DNA from: CAZCCV01 sp964497515
Lineage (GTDB): Bacteria; Armatimonadota; UBA5829; DTLH01
Length of the DNA: 46,785 nucleotides
Direction: 5' to 3'
Assembly (NCBI GenBank): GCA_964497515.1
Contig: CAZCCV010000019.1
Coordinates: 1-46,785 of the forward strand
The notes under the pieces are model-generated. The model made no database searches. It saw only the letters and a list, made by a program, of their open reading frames with translations, and had not been told where the DNA came from. The translations under genes and the position numbers were made by a program. This document shows, piece after piece, positions 45,101 to 46,785 of the stretch (its first letter is position 1; every line of letters begins with the position of its first letter).

Positions 45101-45283
45101 AACGACAAACCGGCCGGAGTCCTGCCGTGGGAACCATGGGAGGTCGATATCACCGAATTTGTAAAACAAGGTGTGAACAAGATCGAGATTCGGGTTACAA
45201 ACTCGCTTGCGAATCTGTTTGCTATGGACTTGAAACCCTCTGGGTTGGTTGGCAGAGTCCAGATAGTCGAGACCGGAGAATAG
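42200..45283 (+). CDS. GH106-like glycoside hydrolase (putative alpha-L-rhamnosidase)
   Basis: This 1027-residue protein has no signal peptide. The N-terminal catalytic region shows APFWFLNHDL, the GGFIAHPRHGL block, YLYDENNWPSGTV and PGIFTDEPNL, the pattern of the GH106 rhamnosidase family with conserved acidic residues. A flavodoxin-like region (about 455-590) follows the barrel. The C-terminal 250 residues form galactose-binding-like beta sandwiches, with RVTLNDEVV and IEIRVTNSLAN. The substrate is probably a rhamnose- or related 6-deoxysugar-containing glycan, but substrate identity is inference. An AAGGAG site precedes ATG 42200 by nine bases. The next gene starts one base after its stop. 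Confidence 0.75.
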   Translation: MDVDRLKKEFRNPSNTYRLAPFWFLNHDLKDSELIWQIEEMHRNGVGGFIAHPRHGLTTLYLSDDYMDRIETCVKEADRRQMKAYLYDENNWPSGTVDGKLVKEYPEYRMSGCNLSQEWIVQGGKQLREQIEAHDGIIAIVAVPLGRSKRLEGLPESVVSLTTHLTESTLKWTAPAGGRWQVMVFTRKYLVPFGFWGAYLDTMSESAVAKFIEMTHERYSERFSEYFGGTVPGIFTDEPNLNSNPTETAPWTQTLPAEFGWRHGYDIIGALPAVFKDAGAATDQLRCDFFDTATHLYAEAFFKQTQQWCESRRLNFVGHVSSEGELYWSTKYQGDFFRSAKYMSFGGVDFLTAAIWPNMNDVEALNNLVGPKLASSAAHIYNKPRVMSEAFGLAKVWEIDLRTLRWMTDWQIALGVNLIAPHAFYYSIQGFRKWECPPGQFYQSTFWPYYKIFADYTARLCAVLSGGFHVADVAVVFPARSMWAAIDPSRTPEADRITLVFNKVAAALLMAGYDFDILPEESLINDMDPIDLEHCESLEQYKAIVVPGCTTILEETADFLNTVIENGSTVIFCEDTPKRFVSDSASRWPAGFLSPEVLADQIRVTYDWKANDLVMTSSSADEDALSALVPDVASKSVDQVTAALSTTLKKFISADVTVSGNDDLPYVLEIIHCHYQRGENDFFFFANSSLDKEFSVTAKANVLGVPAKWDATTGEVRLIEDYEFEDEHIKLVLSFKPGESHLISVTPMEIWEPAHEAKHAGSERVTKLADEWDFKAITPNALPLARWEMKMGGASENSWGYGWRTYTTEFESEIEPKSARLLLDGLVIDKLWNSDLPVPLRVTLNDEVVSEFEEGEYLDHLIKEADVSGLIRRGTNKLTIWTHTDIAPAGNLTEPAYLVGDFALSGGADAWRLVSEPKSVTTGSWTDQGYPFLSGTGSYTQKVTLNESGGRVILRMDKPSDMAEVIINDKPAGVLPWEPWEVDITEFVKQGVNKIEIRVTNSLANLFAMDLKPSGLVGRVQIVETGE

Positions 45284-45284
45284 G

Positions 45285-46055
45285 ATGCAAATAACCTACA
45301 GCGTAAGTATGTGGAATTACGAAGCATACACTAAACCGGATACTCTGGAAGATGCAGTTGCTGAGGTTCGCAGGTCTGGATACGGCGTCGAAATGTGGTC
45401 GAGTTGGAAAAGCGATAAGAATCTCTTCGCTCCTCAGTCACGCGAACGGCTGGTGAAGCTACTCGATGGAGTGCCATCTACGCTCCACGGTAGAGTAGGC
45501 GACCTCTCTTTCGATGAACATAAGCAACATATCGACGCTGCGAAAGAGACTGGCAGCACACTGATAGTGGTTCACGCCGATAGTATTGGTGTATCAGGAG
45601 ATGACCCCAAGGATTTTGGGCTTGCAAAGGATGTAGTAGCCTATGCCAAACAGTGCGGCGTTGGAATTGCACTCGAAAACGTGAGCCCCAGCCCGCTAAA
45701 GGCTCTCGTAAAGACTCTCGAGAATGTTCCCGGGATTGGTATTTGCCTTGATATCGGACACGTTTATCACATGCACGATTGCCCTCTGAAGGAATACCTG
45801 GATAGGCTCGCTGACTCGATTATCCACTTGCACCTGCAAGACCTATATCTGGACTCTGGCACCACACGGGCCAAATACGATTCTCACCGCACGCCGGGAC
45901 AGTGTGATATACCACAAGCAGACTGGCAGTTGCTATTTTCAACACTTGAGAAAGTGGATTATCGTGGGTCTGCAGTGTTTGAAGTGAGGCCGTTCGACCC
46001 CGTTGAGATAGTGGGACAGGCTGTAAGGTTTTTGAAGTCAGTAACGGCACAGTGA
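45285..46055 (+). CDS. Sugar phosphate isomerase/epimerase (xylose isomerase-like TIM barrel)
   Basis: This 256-residue cytoplasmic TIM-barrel enzyme belongs to the AP-endonuclease-2/xylose-isomerase-like superfamily. Metal-binding positions appear in LIVVHADS, IALENVSP, CLDIGHVYHMHD, IHLHLQD and the final AVFEVRPF, giving the usual His/Glu/Asp set. It most likely isomerises or epimerises a monosaccharide. The start is one base after the stop of the glycosidase gene, with GGAG and AGG sites in the glycosidase 3' end, so the two are translated together. This supports a role in processing the sugar released by the glycosidase. Confidence 0.85.
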   Translation: MQITYSVSMWNYEAYTKPDTLEDAVAEVRRSGYGVEMWSSWKSDKNLFAPQSRERLVKLLDGVPSTLHGRVGDLSFDEHKQHIDAAKETGSTLIVVHADSIGVSGDDPKDFGLAKDVVAYAKQCGVGIALENVSPSPLKALVKTLENVPGIGICLDIGHVYHMHDCPLKEYLDRLADSIIHLHLQDLYLDSGTTRAKYDSHRTPGQCDIPQADWQLLFSTLEKVDYRGSAVFEVRPFDPVEIVGQAVRFLKSVTAQ

Positions 46056-46062
46056 ATAGTTC

Positions 46063-46090
46063 GGGGTCGTGCGCACCCTCACACGACCCC
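46063..46090 (+). terminator. Hairpin terminator after the isomerase gene
   Basis: GGGGTCGTG and CACGACCCC form a perfect 9-bp stem with a 10-base loop, eight bases past the stop and between convergent genes. There is no clean T-tract. Confidence 0.6.
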
Positions 46091-46145
46091 TATCCAACCG
46101 GCCAACCGTGTTCCCGCAGCCGGATCAGAAAACGAAACACTACGC

Positions 46146-46658
46146 TTATTGTCTGGCCCACCGTCCTGCACAGCAGTTCTTCATCTTCTCGAGCTGAGGC
46201 GGAGTGAGAACTGAACGGCACTTTTCGTGTGACTGCTCACGGATAGATCTGATCTTTTCGAGCTTCTCCTGCTCTGTAAGCGTATTATCTGCCTTAACGC
46301 TTCTTACTGCCTTCTGAGTATCCTGGCGGACAGACTTGATCTTTTCTACCTGATCAGATGTGAGGCCGAGTTCCTCGGACATCATCATACGACGGTTTGC
46401 CGCCACTTTATGCCTGCACTGCCTACCCATTGCGCGCCTGGCTGGCCGCTCGTTGGTTGGCGCAGCACTATTGGCTGCCATACGTGGCGCGGCCGTCGAT
46501 CCATTTTTATGCTGGTAACCTGCGGCGCAGGCTTTGGGCCCTCTTTGCACGTTACCCTGACGCATTCTCTGCTGTGCAAACGCAGCTCCAGCGGTAAGAG
46601 CAGCGATGATGATAATCGCAACTATCGGAACCATATGCCTCGCAGCTTTTCTGGTCAT
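46146..46658 (-). CDS. Exported LTxxQ-motif protein (Spy/CpxP-like)
   Basis: This 170-residue protein has a signal peptide (MTRKAARHMVPIVAIIIIAALTAGAAFAQQ region, cleaved near AFA). A long, basic, low-complexity linker rich in R, A and N follows. The C-terminal helical domain (about 95-165) has LTSDQVEKI, LTEQEKLEKI and LTPPQLEKM, the repeated LTxxQ motif of periplasmic Spy/CpxP chaperone-type proteins. Four cysteines in the linker and tail may form disulfides or bind metal. The frame is open to 46745, but ATG 46658 has GGAGG eight bases upstream. The promoter is not identified. Its function is probably envelope-stress or metal protection. Confidence 0.8.
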   Translation of the reverse strand: MTRKAARHMVPIVAIIIIAALTAGAAFAQQRMRQGNVQRGPKACAAGYQHKNGSTAAPRMAANSAAPTNERPARRAMGRQCRHKVAANRRMMMSEELGLTSDQVEKIKSVRQDTQKAVRSVKADNTLTEQEKLEKIRSIREQSHEKCRSVLTPPQLEKMKNCCAGRWARQ

Positions 46659-46785
46659 AGGATATTCCTCCAAACGTGGTTTCAACGGTACTGACGAATG
46701 CCTTTTCGCTCGGTTACAACGTTCACAGATTAAAACTGGTAACAAAGCGAGGCAAGAAGGTGTGATAAGGGCGGCATAATGATAA

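Overview
The window looks like a chromosomal segment of a Gram-negative-type bacterium of roughly 50% GC from a poorly characterised phylum. The mix of genes suggests Armatimonadota or a nearby lineage: a MutL/GlmL-type ASKHA protein with an orphan partner, secreted HYR, cohesin-like and dockerin proteins, a PEP-CTERM protein, a sigma-54 factor, a GH106-like enzyme and Gfo/Idh/MocA enzymes. This placement is an inference from gene content, not a database result. No tRNA, rRNA, CRISPR array, phage or intact transposon is visible. Ten Ns at 13641-13650 show that this is a scaffolded draft assembly. | Layout. 141-4874 (+): a GlmL-like ATPase and its partner, a hairpin, then a secreted phosphodiester glycosidase. 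4918-6549 (+): a consensus promoter and rpoN (sigma-54). 6637-16881 (-): a signalling and metabolic run read from high to low coordinates, with three tandem FIST sensory proteins, a PAS/GAF/GGDEF/EAL protein, a GalT-like transferase, a membrane protein, gpsA and a 56-residue zinc ribbon too short for ordinary ORF calling. 17078-18190 (+): a stand-alone AICAR transformylase. 18201-20999 (-): rsmG and mnmG, with mnmG apparently leaderless behind a -10 box that lies in the 3' end of a decayed IS66-type transposase (21002-21444). 21675-22691 (+): a Gfo/Idh/MocA oxidoreductase. | 22784-35340 (-): the accessory highlight, five secreted modular proteins in one direction. Three large ones (1319, 906 and 1047 residues) combine cohesin-like domains, HYR/Ig-like repeats, a shared pre-dockerin beta domain and a three-loop dockerin-like C-terminus. 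They are bracketed by two paralogous smaller proteins with a cohesin-like half and an OB-like half. A consensus promoter at 35578-35606 faces the whole set. | 35892-41199 (-): a PEP-CTERM protein with an unusual palindrome-rich leader, a SpoIIE-type phosphatase with an RsbW-like kinase (a partner-switching module), a stand-alone Lrp/AsnC RAM-domain protein and leuB. 41444-42052 (-): a secreted TPR protein. 42135-46055 (+): a promoter, a GH106-like glycosidase and a sugar isomerase/epimerase in a tight pair. 46146-46658 (-): a periplasmic LTxxQ (Spy/CpxP-like) protein. | Overall the window joins housekeeping genes with cyclic-di-GMP, FIST and partner-switching regulation and a large cell-surface or extracellular assembly locus. 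The assembly locus is the best candidate for an undescribed system.
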